The notes beneath the pieces were generated by a model. It was not told the DNA's origin. It worked only from the letters and a program-made list of their open reading frames with translations, and did no database searches. From Ignavibacteriota bacterium (lineage in GTDB: Bacteria; Bacteroidota; Ignavibacteria; UBA10030; SZUA-254): DNA of 64,000 nucleotides. Numbering within the stretch: the first letter of the stretch is position 1; each line of letters opens with the position of its first letter. This document shows, in pieces, positions 20,364 to 28,360 of the stretch. The translations under genes were made by a program, and so were the position numbers. The stretch lies in NCBI GenBank assembly GCA_025358305.1, contig JANYJZ010000032.1, positions 62,001-126,000 on the forward strand, read 5' to 3'.

Positions 20364-21572
20364 ATGAAAACTCTCTCTCTCCTTCTCATGCTTTTTGTCC
20401 TGGCCTGCCCGGGGATCTCGCAAAGCCCTGTGCATGGATCGATCGAACTCGTTGAAAGCATACCGGTCGAGACCGTGCTCGACAACCCGGAGATAGCGAA
20501 CACGCCGGAGGTCTGGCACGGCATGATCGCCTCGGCGAAGACCTCGCTCGACATCGAGGAGTTCTACATTTCGGACAAACCGGGCGAACCCTTGGAGGCG
20601 ATCCTCGCGGAGATCGTCAAGGCGGGCGAGCGCGGCGTGAGCGTCCGGATCCTCGCCGACTCGAGGATGTTCAAGACCTACCCTGAGAGCGTCACGCGCC
20701 TCGGAACGTTGAAGAACATCGAGTCGCGCACCATCGATTACGGCAAGCTCGCCGGCGGCATCCAGCATGCAAAGTACTTCATCGTGGACGGCAAGGAGAT
20801 TTTCCTCGGGAGCCAGAATTTCGACTGGCGCTCCCTGAAGCATATCCACGAGCTCGGGCTCCGCATACGGAGCGAGGAGCTCGTCGGCCCGTACCGCGAC
20901 ATCTTCAACCTCGACTGGACGCTCGCCTCGGACCCGAAGGCGCCCGTACCGGCGCGAGTCTACGGCGGGCCCGTGCGCGTTGCGCTTCCCTCGGGCGATA
21001 CCGTCTCCTTCCGTCCGACGGCGAGCCCACGGTCGCTTCTGGCCGATTCGACGATGTGGGACGAGACGAACATCGTGGCGCTGATCGACGGCGCGCGAGC
21101 TGAGGTCTCCTGCCAGTTCCTCACCTACTCCCCCGCCGGCCGCGACAAGAGCTCCTACGCGGTCCTCGAGGACGCGCTCAAGCGCGCAGCCTCACGCGGC
21201 GTCAAGGTCTCGATGATCGTCGCCGACTGGGGAAAGAACCATCCGACGGTCGACTACCTCGAGACCCTCGCGACAGTCCCGAACATCCAGGTGAAGTTCA
21301 GCGAGATCCCGGAGTGGAGCGGCGGATATATCTCCTTCGCTCGGGTCGAGCACTTGAAGTACGTCATCGCGGACGCGGATGCGTTCTGGCTTGGCACGGC
21401 GAACGCCGAGAAGAGCTATTTCTACAACACCCGGAACGTCGGCGCGGTCATCCGGGGTTCGGCCCTCACGGCGCAGATGCGGAAGATCTTCCTCAAGAGT
21501 TGGGACGGGCCGTATACGGCCCTCATCACGCCCGCGACGCAGTACAAACCCCGTGATCACGGCGAACATTGA
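20364..21572 (+). CDS. Secreted phospholipase D-like protein (two HKD motifs)
   Basis: Signal peptide MKTLSLLLMLFVLACPGISQ; HAKYFIVDGKEIFLGSQNFDWRS and HLKYVIADADAFWLGTANAEKS. Confidence 0.88.
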   Translation: MKTLSLLLMLFVLACPGISQSPVHGSIELVESIPVETVLDNPEIANTPEVWHGMIASAKTSLDIEEFYISDKPGEPLEAILAEIVKAGERGVSVRILADSRMFKTYPESVTRLGTLKNIESRTIDYGKLAGGIQHAKYFIVDGKEIFLGSQNFDWRSLKHIHELGLRIRSEELVGPYRDIFNLDWTLASDPKAPVPARVYGGPVRVALPSGDTVSFRPTASPRSLLADSTMWDETNIVALIDGARAEVSCQFLTYSPAGRDKSSYAVLEDALKRAASRGVKVSMIVADWGKNHPTVDYLETLATVPNIQVKFSEIPEWSGGYISFARVEHLKYVIADADAFWLGTANAEKSYFYNTRNVGAVIRGSALTAQMRKIFLKSWDGPYTALITPATQYKPRDHGEH

Positions 21573-21632
21573 CGAAGTGCCACAAGGGCCGTCATCTGAC
21601 GGCTCCACCCTCATCACAAAGGAGCAGCAGCG

Positions 21633-22337
21633 ATGGATGCAAAGGAGATACTCAGGCAGATCGAATCGTTCGGAGACCCACGGATCAAAAAGGTCCTACT
21701 GGAGCACGGCGCGAAAGAGCCGCTCGCCGGCGTGAAGGTCGGCGACCTCAAAAAGATCCAACAACGCGTCAAGGTCAACCACGATATCGCCCTGAAGCTC
21801 TTCGAGACCGGCCATTACGACGCGATGTATCTTGCAGGTCTCATCGCCGATGACATGCTCATGACGAAGAAGGACCTCGAGCGCTGGTCCCAGACCGCGT
21901 ACGCAGGTATCGCCGAGTACACGCTCCCCTGGGTCGCCGCCCAGGGACGCTTCGGGTGGGAAATGGGCCTCGCCTGGACCCTATCGAAGAAGGAGACGGT
22001 CGCCTCCGCCGGCTGGATGACCCTCTCGTCGGTCGTCGCGATGACGCCCGACGACGCGCTCGACATGAAAGCGCTCACCGCGCTCCTCGCCCGCGCCAAG
22101 AAGGAGATCCACAAGGCGCCGAACCGCATTCGGTCGGCGATGAACGCGTTCCTCATCGCCGTGGGGTGCTATGTCGTGCCGCTCTCAAAGAATGCCGTCG
22201 CCGCCGCCCAAGCGATCGGCGAGGTCTCCGTCGACGTCGGCGGGACGGCGTGCAAGGTCCCTTTTGCGCCCGACTACATCAAGAAGGTCGCCGCCCGCGG
22301 ATCCCTCGGCAAGAAGCGCAAGAGCGTCAAGTGCTGA
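21633..22337 (+). CDS. DNA alkylation repair (AlkD-like) protein
   Basis: GVKVGDLKKIQQRVKVNHDIALKLFETGHYDAMYLAGLIADDMLMTKKDLERW...; AlkD/HEAT-like family resemblance. Confidence 0.8.
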   Translation: MDAKEILRQIESFGDPRIKKVLLEHGAKEPLAGVKVGDLKKIQQRVKVNHDIALKLFETGHYDAMYLAGLIADDMLMTKKDLERWSQTAYAGIAEYTLPWVAAQGRFGWEMGLAWTLSKKETVASAGWMTLSSVVAMTPDDALDMKALTALLARAKKEIHKAPNRIRSAMNAFLIAVGCYVVPLSKNAVAAAQAIGEVSVDVGGTACKVPFAPDYIKKVAARGSLGKKRKSVKC

Positions 22338-22353
22338 CTCGGCGCGCCAAGGC

Positions 22354-23133
22354 ATGAAGGACAACTTCTCGAAACAATCCGGGCTCTACGCGCAGTTTCG
22401 GCCGCAATACCCTCGGGAGCTTGTCGCGTTCCTCTTGTCGCACGTCCCGGGACGCTCTCTGGCGTGGGACTCGGGCACGGGGAACGGCCAGTTCGCCCGC
22501 GAACTCGCCCGTGTGTTCGAGACCGTCTGCGCCACCGACGTGAGCCCGGAACAGATCTCGCACGCTCGGCCTGGGCCCAACATCCGCTACAGCGTCGGTG
22601 CGGCCGAAGCGTCGTCGTTCCCGGACGGCAGCTTCGATCTCGTCTGCGCGGCCCAAGCCGTCCGCTGGTTCGACTTCGGGCGGCTCTACCAGGAGGTCTA
22701 CCGCGTCCTGAAGCCCTCAGGGGTCTTCGCGGTGGCGGGCTATTCCCTCTGCACGGTCGGCCAGGAGCTCGATCCAGCGCTCCGTACGTTCTACACAGAC
22801 GTCGTCGGGCCGTACTGGGACGCCGAGCGCCATCTCGTCGATGCGCACTACCGCACGATCCCCTTTCCCCTGCGCGAGATACCCTGCCCGGAGTTCGCCG
22901 AGCACTTCCAATGGACCGTCGACGAGTTCATCGGATACGTCCGGACCTGGTCGGCGGTCCAGCACTATGTCGACGCGATGTCCGCCGACCCGACCGAGTC
23001 CCTGCGGACGGAACTCGTACGCACATGGCACCGGAGCGTGAAGCGCGATGTCGCATTCCCGTTCTTCCTCAGGATGGGGACACCCGATGAGCGGCTCCTG
23101 GACCGGCATCACGCCGGGGGAGCGCAGAGTTAA
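22354..23133 (+). CDS. Class I SAM-dependent methyltransferase
   Basis: AWDSGTGNGQFARELARVFETVCATDVSPEQI ... FDLVCAAQAVRWFDFGRLYQEVYRVLKPSGVFAVAGYS. Confidence 0.88.
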   Translation: MKDNFSKQSGLYAQFRPQYPRELVAFLLSHVPGRSLAWDSGTGNGQFARELARVFETVCATDVSPEQISHARPGPNIRYSVGAAEASSFPDGSFDLVCAAQAVRWFDFGRLYQEVYRVLKPSGVFAVAGYSLCTVGQELDPALRTFYTDVVGPYWDAERHLVDAHYRTIPFPLREIPCPEFAEHFQWTVDEFIGYVRTWSAVQHYVDAMSADPTESLRTELVRTWHRSVKRDVAFPFFLRMGTPDERLLDRHHAGGAQS

Positions 23134-23135
23134 TT

Positions 23136-23804
23136 ATGGACCCGACGGACCGACCGCGCGTCAAGATCTGCTGCATCAGTTCGGCCGCCGAAGCTCAGGT
23201 GGCGATCCGCCACGGCGCTTCTGCCGTCGGCCTGGTGTCGAGTATGCCGAGCGGCCCGGGGGTCATCGACGACGAACGCATACGGACGATCGCCTCGGGC
23301 ATGCCGAGCGGGATCTCCTCCTTCCTCCTGACGAGCCGCCGCACGACGGACTCGATCATCGATCAGATGCGGCTCACCGGGGCGACGACGGTCCAGATTT
23401 GCGACACGCTCGACCGAGGCACCTACGCCGATCTCGCCTTAGCCTTGCCGGGGGTGACGATCGTGCAGGTCGTCCACGTCACCGGCCCAGACTCGGTGGA
23501 CGAGGCCCTGGCCGTCGCGGAGCACGTCGACGCGCTTCTCTTGGATTCCGGGAACCCGTCGCTCCCGGTGAAGGAACTCGGCGGTACGGGACGGACGCAC
23601 GACTGGAGCGTGAGCGCCGAGATCCGCCGGCGCGCGGCCGTCCCAGTGTACCTCGCCGGGGGCCTCCATTCGGGCAATGTCGGTGAGGCCATCCGGAGAG
23701 TCGGGCCGTACGGCCTCGACGTCTGCAGCGGGGTCCGCACCCGAGGAGCGCTCGATCCGGCGAAACTTGCCTCCTTTTTCCATGAGATCCGTCTCGCGCG
23801 CTAA
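23136..23804 (+). CDS. Phosphoribosylanthranilate isomerase-like (TrpF-like) protein
   Basis: VKICCISSAAEAQVAIRHGASAVGLVSSMPSGPGVI ... ALLLDSGNPSLPVKELGGTGRTHDW ... VYLAGGLHSGNVGEAI...GLDVCSGVRTRGALD: TrpF-like phosphate-binding motifs with a divergent N-terminus. Confidence 0.8.
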   Translation: MDPTDRPRVKICCISSAAEAQVAIRHGASAVGLVSSMPSGPGVIDDERIRTIASGMPSGISSFLLTSRRTTDSIIDQMRLTGATTVQICDTLDRGTYADLALALPGVTIVQVVHVTGPDSVDEALAVAEHVDALLLDSGNPSLPVKELGGTGRTHDWSVSAEIRRRAAVPVYLAGGLHSGNVGEAIRRVGPYGLDVCSGVRTRGALDPAKLASFFHEIRLAR

Positions 23805-23874
23805 ACCCGTGCCGAGACACAGAGCGCACCGCTCGCCTCCTCCCGTCAATATCCGCGTTTCTTCCCCCAGGCCG

Positions 23875-23902
23875 TGTCAACCTTTTCACCCCTGCCTCCG
23901 TC
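23875..23902 (+). promoter_or_regulatory. Candidate ECF-type autoregulatory promoter
   Basis: TGTCAAC...CGTC: an AAC-containing -35 and CGTC -10 separated by about 17 nt, immediately upstream of the ECF sigma gene. Confidence 0.35.
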
Positions 23903-23927
23903 TTATATGACAGATTCAGGAGATCTC

Positions 23928-24512
23928 GTGACAGATGAGAAAGAATTGATCCACCGAGCGCAGTCCGGCGATACCGCAGCGTTCCGCGCACTCGTGGAGC
24001 GCTCGAGACTCCACGTCTTCCGCCTCGCCTACGACATGACGGGGAACCGTCACGACGCGGAGGATCTGTCACAGGATGTCTTTGTCAAAGCCTACCGGTC
24101 CCTCCACGCCTTCCGCGGCGATGCGAAATGGAGCACGTGGCTCTACCGGATCACGATGAACGCCTGCCTCGACCACCGCGGGGCGGCATCCCGAAAACCC
24201 ATGAACACACACGAACCCTTGAACGACGAGATCTTGCCGAGCCAGGCGCATGCGGGAGAGGTGACCCCCGACCGGGCCGCGGAGTCGCGGATCCTCGGCC
24301 GTCACATCGACGCCGCTCTCGGCCGGCTTTCCAACCGCGAGCGCGCCGTCTTCACCTTGCGGCACTATCACGACCTCCCCCTGAAGGAGATCGCCTCCGC
24401 CCTCGAGATCACGGAGGGGAGCGTCAAGTCGTACCTCTTTCGGGCGTTGGCGCACCTCCAAGAGGACCTCTCGTTCTATCGGAACGATCCCGGAATGGAG
24501 CACGCATCATGA
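23928..24512 (+). CDS. ECF-family RNA polymerase sigma factor
   Basis: ELIHRAQSGDTAAFRALVERSRLHVFRLAYDMTGNRHDAEDLSQDVFVKAYRSLHAFRGDAKWSTWLYRITMNACLDHRG ... LKEIASALEITEGSVKSYLFRAL. GTG start (23928) has AGGAGA upstream; alternative ATG at 23907. Confidence 0.93.
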   Translation: MTDEKELIHRAQSGDTAAFRALVERSRLHVFRLAYDMTGNRHDAEDLSQDVFVKAYRSLHAFRGDAKWSTWLYRITMNACLDHRGAASRKPMNTHEPLNDEILPSQAHAGEVTPDRAAESRILGRHIDAALGRLSNRERAVFTLRHYHDLPLKEIASALEITEGSVKSYLFRALAHLQEDLSFYRNDPGMEHAS

Positions 24513-25324
24513 CACACGAAGAATGCCAGGACAGATTCGCGGAACTCCTCTACGGCGGGCTCGAACCAGACGACGCCGCCGTGTGCCGGGAACACTTGCG
24601 GGGCTGCGACGGGTGCGCGAAGGCCTTCGCGGCACTCGAGTCGACGCGCTCCCTGATGGACCGGCGCGTCCGAGACGAGCCCGGCGAGGCGTACTGGGCG
24701 TCGTACTGGTCCCGGATCGAATCCCGGATCGGGTCGACCGCACCGAAGAGCGAAGCCGCCTCGCGGAGGCCGACGCCGATCTTCCGCTTGCCCAGCGCGT
24801 GGCTGGCCGGCGCGGCGGCGATCCTCCTCGTCGGGTTCGGGATCTACCTCGGACGGAACATCCTAGGGACCGCACCCTCCCCGGCCGAGGTCGCGCTGCA
24901 ACCCCCGACCGCATTGCATACGAGCGGCGAGGACTCCCTCGCCGCGCGGACCGCGTCGTACCTCGAGCGTTCCAAGGTCCTTCTGCAGGGGATCGTCAAT
25001 CAGGACGACCTCCAAGGGACCTTCGGCTCCGTCGAGCGCCAGCGGCGGATCTCGCGCCAGCTCATCGGCGAGGCGCACGTCCTTTCGGCTGCGCTGAAAC
25101 AGCCGGACCAGCAGCAGGTCCGGGAGCTCATCGCCGACTTGCAGATCATCCTCCTCCAGCTGGCGAACATCGAGGTGGAGCCCGGCACGCCGGCGATCGA
25201 GCTCGTGAAGCAGGGCGTGGACCATAAGTCCATTCTTCTCAAGATCCGCGTGGAGGAACTCCGGGCGCTCTCGCGCCGGACCTCCACCCAAGCGGCGGCC
25301 GACACCGCCAGAACACATCTCTAA
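24509..25324 (+). CDS. Zinc-finger anti-sigma factor with long extracytoplasmic domain
   Basis: ATGA overlap with sigma gene; HLRGCDGC (HxxxCxxC) zf-HC2 motif; TM AWLAGAAAILLVGFGIYLG; C-terminal IELVKQGVDHKSILLKIRVEELR. Confidence 0.85.
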   Translation: MTHEECQDRFAELLYGGLEPDDAAVCREHLRGCDGCAKAFAALESTRSLMDRRVRDEPGEAYWASYWSRIESRIGSTAPKSEAASRRPTPIFRLPSAWLAGAAAILLVGFGIYLGRNILGTAPSPAEVALQPPTALHTSGEDSLAARTASYLERSKVLLQGIVNQDDLQGTFGSVERQRRISRQLIGEAHVLSAALKQPDQQQVRELIADLQIILLQLANIEVEPGTPAIELVKQGVDHKSILLKIRVEELRALSRRTSTQAAADTARTHL

Positions 25325-25339
25325 CCCTAAGGAGCGACC

Positions 25340-26923
25340 ATGCAACGACACGCAATGAGATCAGCCGTCATCACCGCCGGAGCCATCCTTCTGCTCTTCG
25401 CCGGCGCACTTCGCTCCCCCCTCGGCGCCCAGGAGAAGGCCTCCGCTGCGTACGAGAAAGCCTACGGATACATCCTCGACGAGCGGTGGACGGACGCCCA
25501 AAAGGCGCTCGGCGAGTTTCTTCGGTCGTACCCGAAGAGCACGTATGCCGATGCCGCACAGTACTGGCACTGCTATACCCGAGAGAAGCTCGGCGAGAGC
25601 GCCGAGGAGGTTTACCGCTGCTTTAAGGAGTTCATCTCCGCCTATCCAAAGAGCAAGTGGGCAGATGACGCAAAGAACAACCTCATCACCCTCGGCACGA
25701 AGCTCGCCAAAGAAGGTAAGCCCGAGTACGCGGCGAGCATCAAGGGGAGCGACAGCGACGAGGATGACGACGTGAAGCTCGCGGCGCTCAACGCTCTCGG
25801 CAACATGGGAAGCACCGAGGCGACCTCGACCCTCGTCCGACTCTACGACCAGACCTCCGACGACCGGATGCGCGAGAAGATCGTCTATATCCTCGCGAAC
25901 AACGAGTCGGATGATGCGCTCAAGAAGCTCGCCGAGATCGCCGGAAAGGACCGCGCCCTCCCCGTCCGCAAGGCGGCTATCAACGCCCTGAGCAATCATG
26001 GCGGCAAGGAGGCAGAATCGGTCCTCATCGATATCCTGAAGAACGGGAAGGACACCGAGATGCGCTCTACGGCGCTCTACGCGCTCGCCAACACGGGCTC
26101 CGCATCGAGCATCCCTCTCCTCGGCGAGATCGCCCGGACGGAGACCGACAAGGGGCTCGCTCAAGCGGCCGCCTACGCGCTCGGCAACATGGAGAACACC
26201 CAGTCGACGGATGAACTCCGGCGCACGCTCAAGGAGGGCCGTCTGAAGGAAGCTCGGGTCGCGGCGATGTACGCGCTCGGTAACCGTGGCGATGCAGCAG
26301 CCGTGAGCATCCTGAAGGAAGCCGCCCTCACTGATGCCTCGGAAGATCTCGGGACGGCCGCCGCGTACTCCCTCGGGAATCTCCACGACGCTCAAGCGAT
26401 CGAGGCGTTGAAGGAGATCGTCGCCAAGAGCGCGTTCCCGAAGACACAGGAAGCCGCGATCTACAGTCTCGGGAACACCGGAGATGCGTCTGCGCGGGAA
26501 TTCCTGCTCCATACCGCACTGACGAGCACCGATGATCGTATCGGCAAAACAGCGCTCTATGCGCTCTGTAACTCTGAAGGGCACGACCGCGCCAAGAACA
26601 TGCTTGAGATCGTGAAGAATGCCCGATCGCGGGATGTCCGAAAACAGGCACTCTTTCAGATCGGCAACGGCGAGGACGCGGAAGGGATCCCCATCCTTGG
26701 GAAGATCATTCGCGAGGAGAAGGACCCCGAGATGCTCGTCGGCGCGATCTACGCGCTCGGCGGGACCCAGAATGACGATGCGGTGCCCTTCCTCGTCGAG
26801 GCCGCGGGGAAGGACCGGGACAAGAAGGTCCGGAGCGCCGCGGTGAACGCCCTCGGTCAGATCGGCACGGCAAAGGCCCGCGCGGCCCTCCTGGACATCC
26901 TCCAGGGGAAAGGAAAGGAGTAG
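25340..26923 (+). CDS. Exported TPR + HEAT-repeat protein
   Basis: Signal peptide; N-terminal YEKAYGYILDERWTDAQKALGEFLRSYPKSTYADAAQYW (TPR-like) followed by many AxxALGNxGD HEAT/PBS-lyase-type repeats. Confidence 0.85.
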   Translation: MQRHAMRSAVITAGAILLLFAGALRSPLGAQEKASAAYEKAYGYILDERWTDAQKALGEFLRSYPKSTYADAAQYWHCYTREKLGESAEEVYRCFKEFISAYPKSKWADDAKNNLITLGTKLAKEGKPEYAASIKGSDSDEDDDVKLAALNALGNMGSTEATSTLVRLYDQTSDDRMREKIVYILANNESDDALKKLAEIAGKDRALPVRKAAINALSNHGGKEAESVLIDILKNGKDTEMRSTALYALANTGSASSIPLLGEIARTETDKGLAQAAAYALGNMENTQSTDELRRTLKEGRLKEARVAAMYALGNRGDAAAVSILKEAALTDASEDLGTAAAYSLGNLHDAQAIEALKEIVAKSAFPKTQEAAIYSLGNTGDASAREFLLHTALTSTDDRIGKTALYALCNSEGHDRAKNMLEIVKNARSRDVRKQALFQIGNGEDAEGIPILGKIIREEKDPEMLVGAIYALGGTQNDDAVPFLVEAAGKDRDKKVRSAAVNALGQIGTAKARAALLDILQGKGKE

Positions 26924-26927
26924 CGCC

Positions 26928-28010
26928 ATGACCCCGAGAACTCTCTTCACCTGGAGCATCCTGATGCTGGTCACGGCCGGATCGGCCTTGGGCGGCCAGG
27001 AGGTCATCCGGCAGCCGCAGAGCGCGGGGGATCTCGCGCACAGGTGGGCGTGGGCCCAGCAAGAGGCCGCGCACCGAGGCGAGAAGCGCTACTGGATCGG
27101 TTATTCGATCGTAAAAATGATGCCGGAAGGATCGTTCACCGGAACGTTCTACAGCGATGAACGGCGGAACCGCCCCGCGCTGCGCGAGGTCCTCGCCGGC
27201 ACGAAGGTCGAGGAGATCGCCGCCGGCGCCCATGGCTCGCGCCTGGTCCCGAAGGAGGTCGCGTTCCTCTTTTCCATCGAACCTTCGGACGCCGGTGCCG
27301 GTAGGGTCCGGGAGGTGCGCATTTCAAATCTGACGCTTCATGTCGAGCTGGACAGGAAGCCGCTCTTCTGGCTCGAAGGGGCTCCCGACGGCGAGAGCAC
27401 GGCGCTCCTGTCGAAGGAATTTGCGGAATCGGACCTGGAGGCGGTGAAGGAAGATATCGTGCAGGGGATCGGAATGCATGAAGAGTCGGCGCTCGCCCTC
27501 CCGTTCTTGCGTAGCGTCATCGCCGGGAACGAACCGAAGGACCTCAGAAGCCGCGCAGCGATGGCGCTCGGCCAGATCCGGAGTGCGGAGTCCCTCGCGC
27601 TCCTCGGCGAGGCGGTCGAACACGACCCTTCCGAGGAGGTCCGGGCACAGGCGGTCGAGGCGATCGGCCAGATGGACAGCGCCTTCGGATTGGAAACGGT
27701 GATCCGGTTCGCCCGGGACCGCCGGCTTGACGCGGAGACCCGCCGAAAGGCGATCTCTGCGCTCAGCCAGATCGCTTCGGCCAAAGCGGTACGCACGCTC
27801 TCGGAGATCACGGAAAAGGACGAGGACGCGGAGGTCCAGCGCCAAGCGCTCTACGCGCTCGCCCAAACCGAAGGCGGCGGCATCGATGCGATCATCGCGA
27901 TCGCGAAGACGAATCCGAACAGGAAGCTCCGGCGCGACGCGATCTACATGCTGGGGGAATCGGACGATCCCCGGGCCTTTGAGACGCTCCTGGCGATCAT
28001 CCGGGAATAG
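26928..28010 (+). CDS. Exported HEAT-repeat protein
   Basis: Signal peptide MTPRTLFTWSILMLVTAGSALG; C-terminal half with repeats RSRAAMALGQIRSAESLALLGEAVEHDPSEEVRAQAVEAIGQM etc. Confidence 0.83.
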   Translation: MTPRTLFTWSILMLVTAGSALGGQEVIRQPQSAGDLAHRWAWAQQEAAHRGEKRYWIGYSIVKMMPEGSFTGTFYSDERRNRPALREVLAGTKVEEIAAGAHGSRLVPKEVAFLFSIEPSDAGAGRVREVRISNLTLHVELDRKPLFWLEGAPDGESTALLSKEFAESDLEAVKEDIVQGIGMHEESALALPFLRSVIAGNEPKDLRSRAAMALGQIRSAESLALLGEAVEHDPSEEVRAQAVEAIGQMDSAFGLETVIRFARDRRLDAETRRKAISALSQIASAKAVRTLSEITEKDEDAEVQRQALYALAQTEGGGIDAIIAIAKTNPNRKLRRDAIYMLGESDDPRAFETLLAIIRE

Positions 28011-28023
28011 GACCCTTGGAGGG

Positions 28024-28329
28024 CTACGCTTCTTCCGGGCCGCCGGCGAGGCTCTTGCGGCCGCGGATCATCTGCGTGTAGAAGAACGGCCCCTCGACGA
28101 GCGTCAGGAGCATCAGGGAAGCGGTGTCGCGGTCGAACCAGGTCCCGAACCCCTTTTCATCCATGAAGAGCTTTACGATGACCGTCGAGATCGACCAGCC
28201 GACGGAAAAGACAAGGAGGAGGAACGCGACTGCGAGGAGGCCTTCCTTGATATCCGACTCCTGCCAGCGCTTCGTGTAGAGCGCGGTCGCGGCGATGACA
28301 TGAAGATAGAAGATGCCGAGTGTGATCAT
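28024..28329 (-). CDS. Small polytopic membrane protein of unknown function
   Basis: MITLGIFYLHVIAATALYTKRWQESDIKEGLLAVAFLLLVFSVGWSISTVIVKLFMDEKGFGTWFDRDTASLMLLTLVEGPFFYTQMI; about three TM segments. Confidence 0.65.
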   Translation of the reverse strand: MITLGIFYLHVIAATALYTKRWQESDIKEGLLAVAFLLLVFSVGWSISTVIVKLFMDEKGFGTWFDRDTASLMLLTLVEGPFFYTQMIRGRKSLAGGPEEA

Positions 28330-28360
28330 ACGTCTCCGATCGTGGTGATGGTCGCGCCCG

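Noticed and set aside
19965-20364. Frameshifted T9SS tail downstream of the 832-aa propeller
   Set aside because: No QNYPNPFNP-like sequence could be read in the frames checked; only the 33-aa ORF and a possible PLD promoter (TACATT at about 20216) are present.
25361-27007. 548-aa minus-strand ORF
   Set aside because: Antisense to the HEAT-repeat gene; no recognisable motifs.
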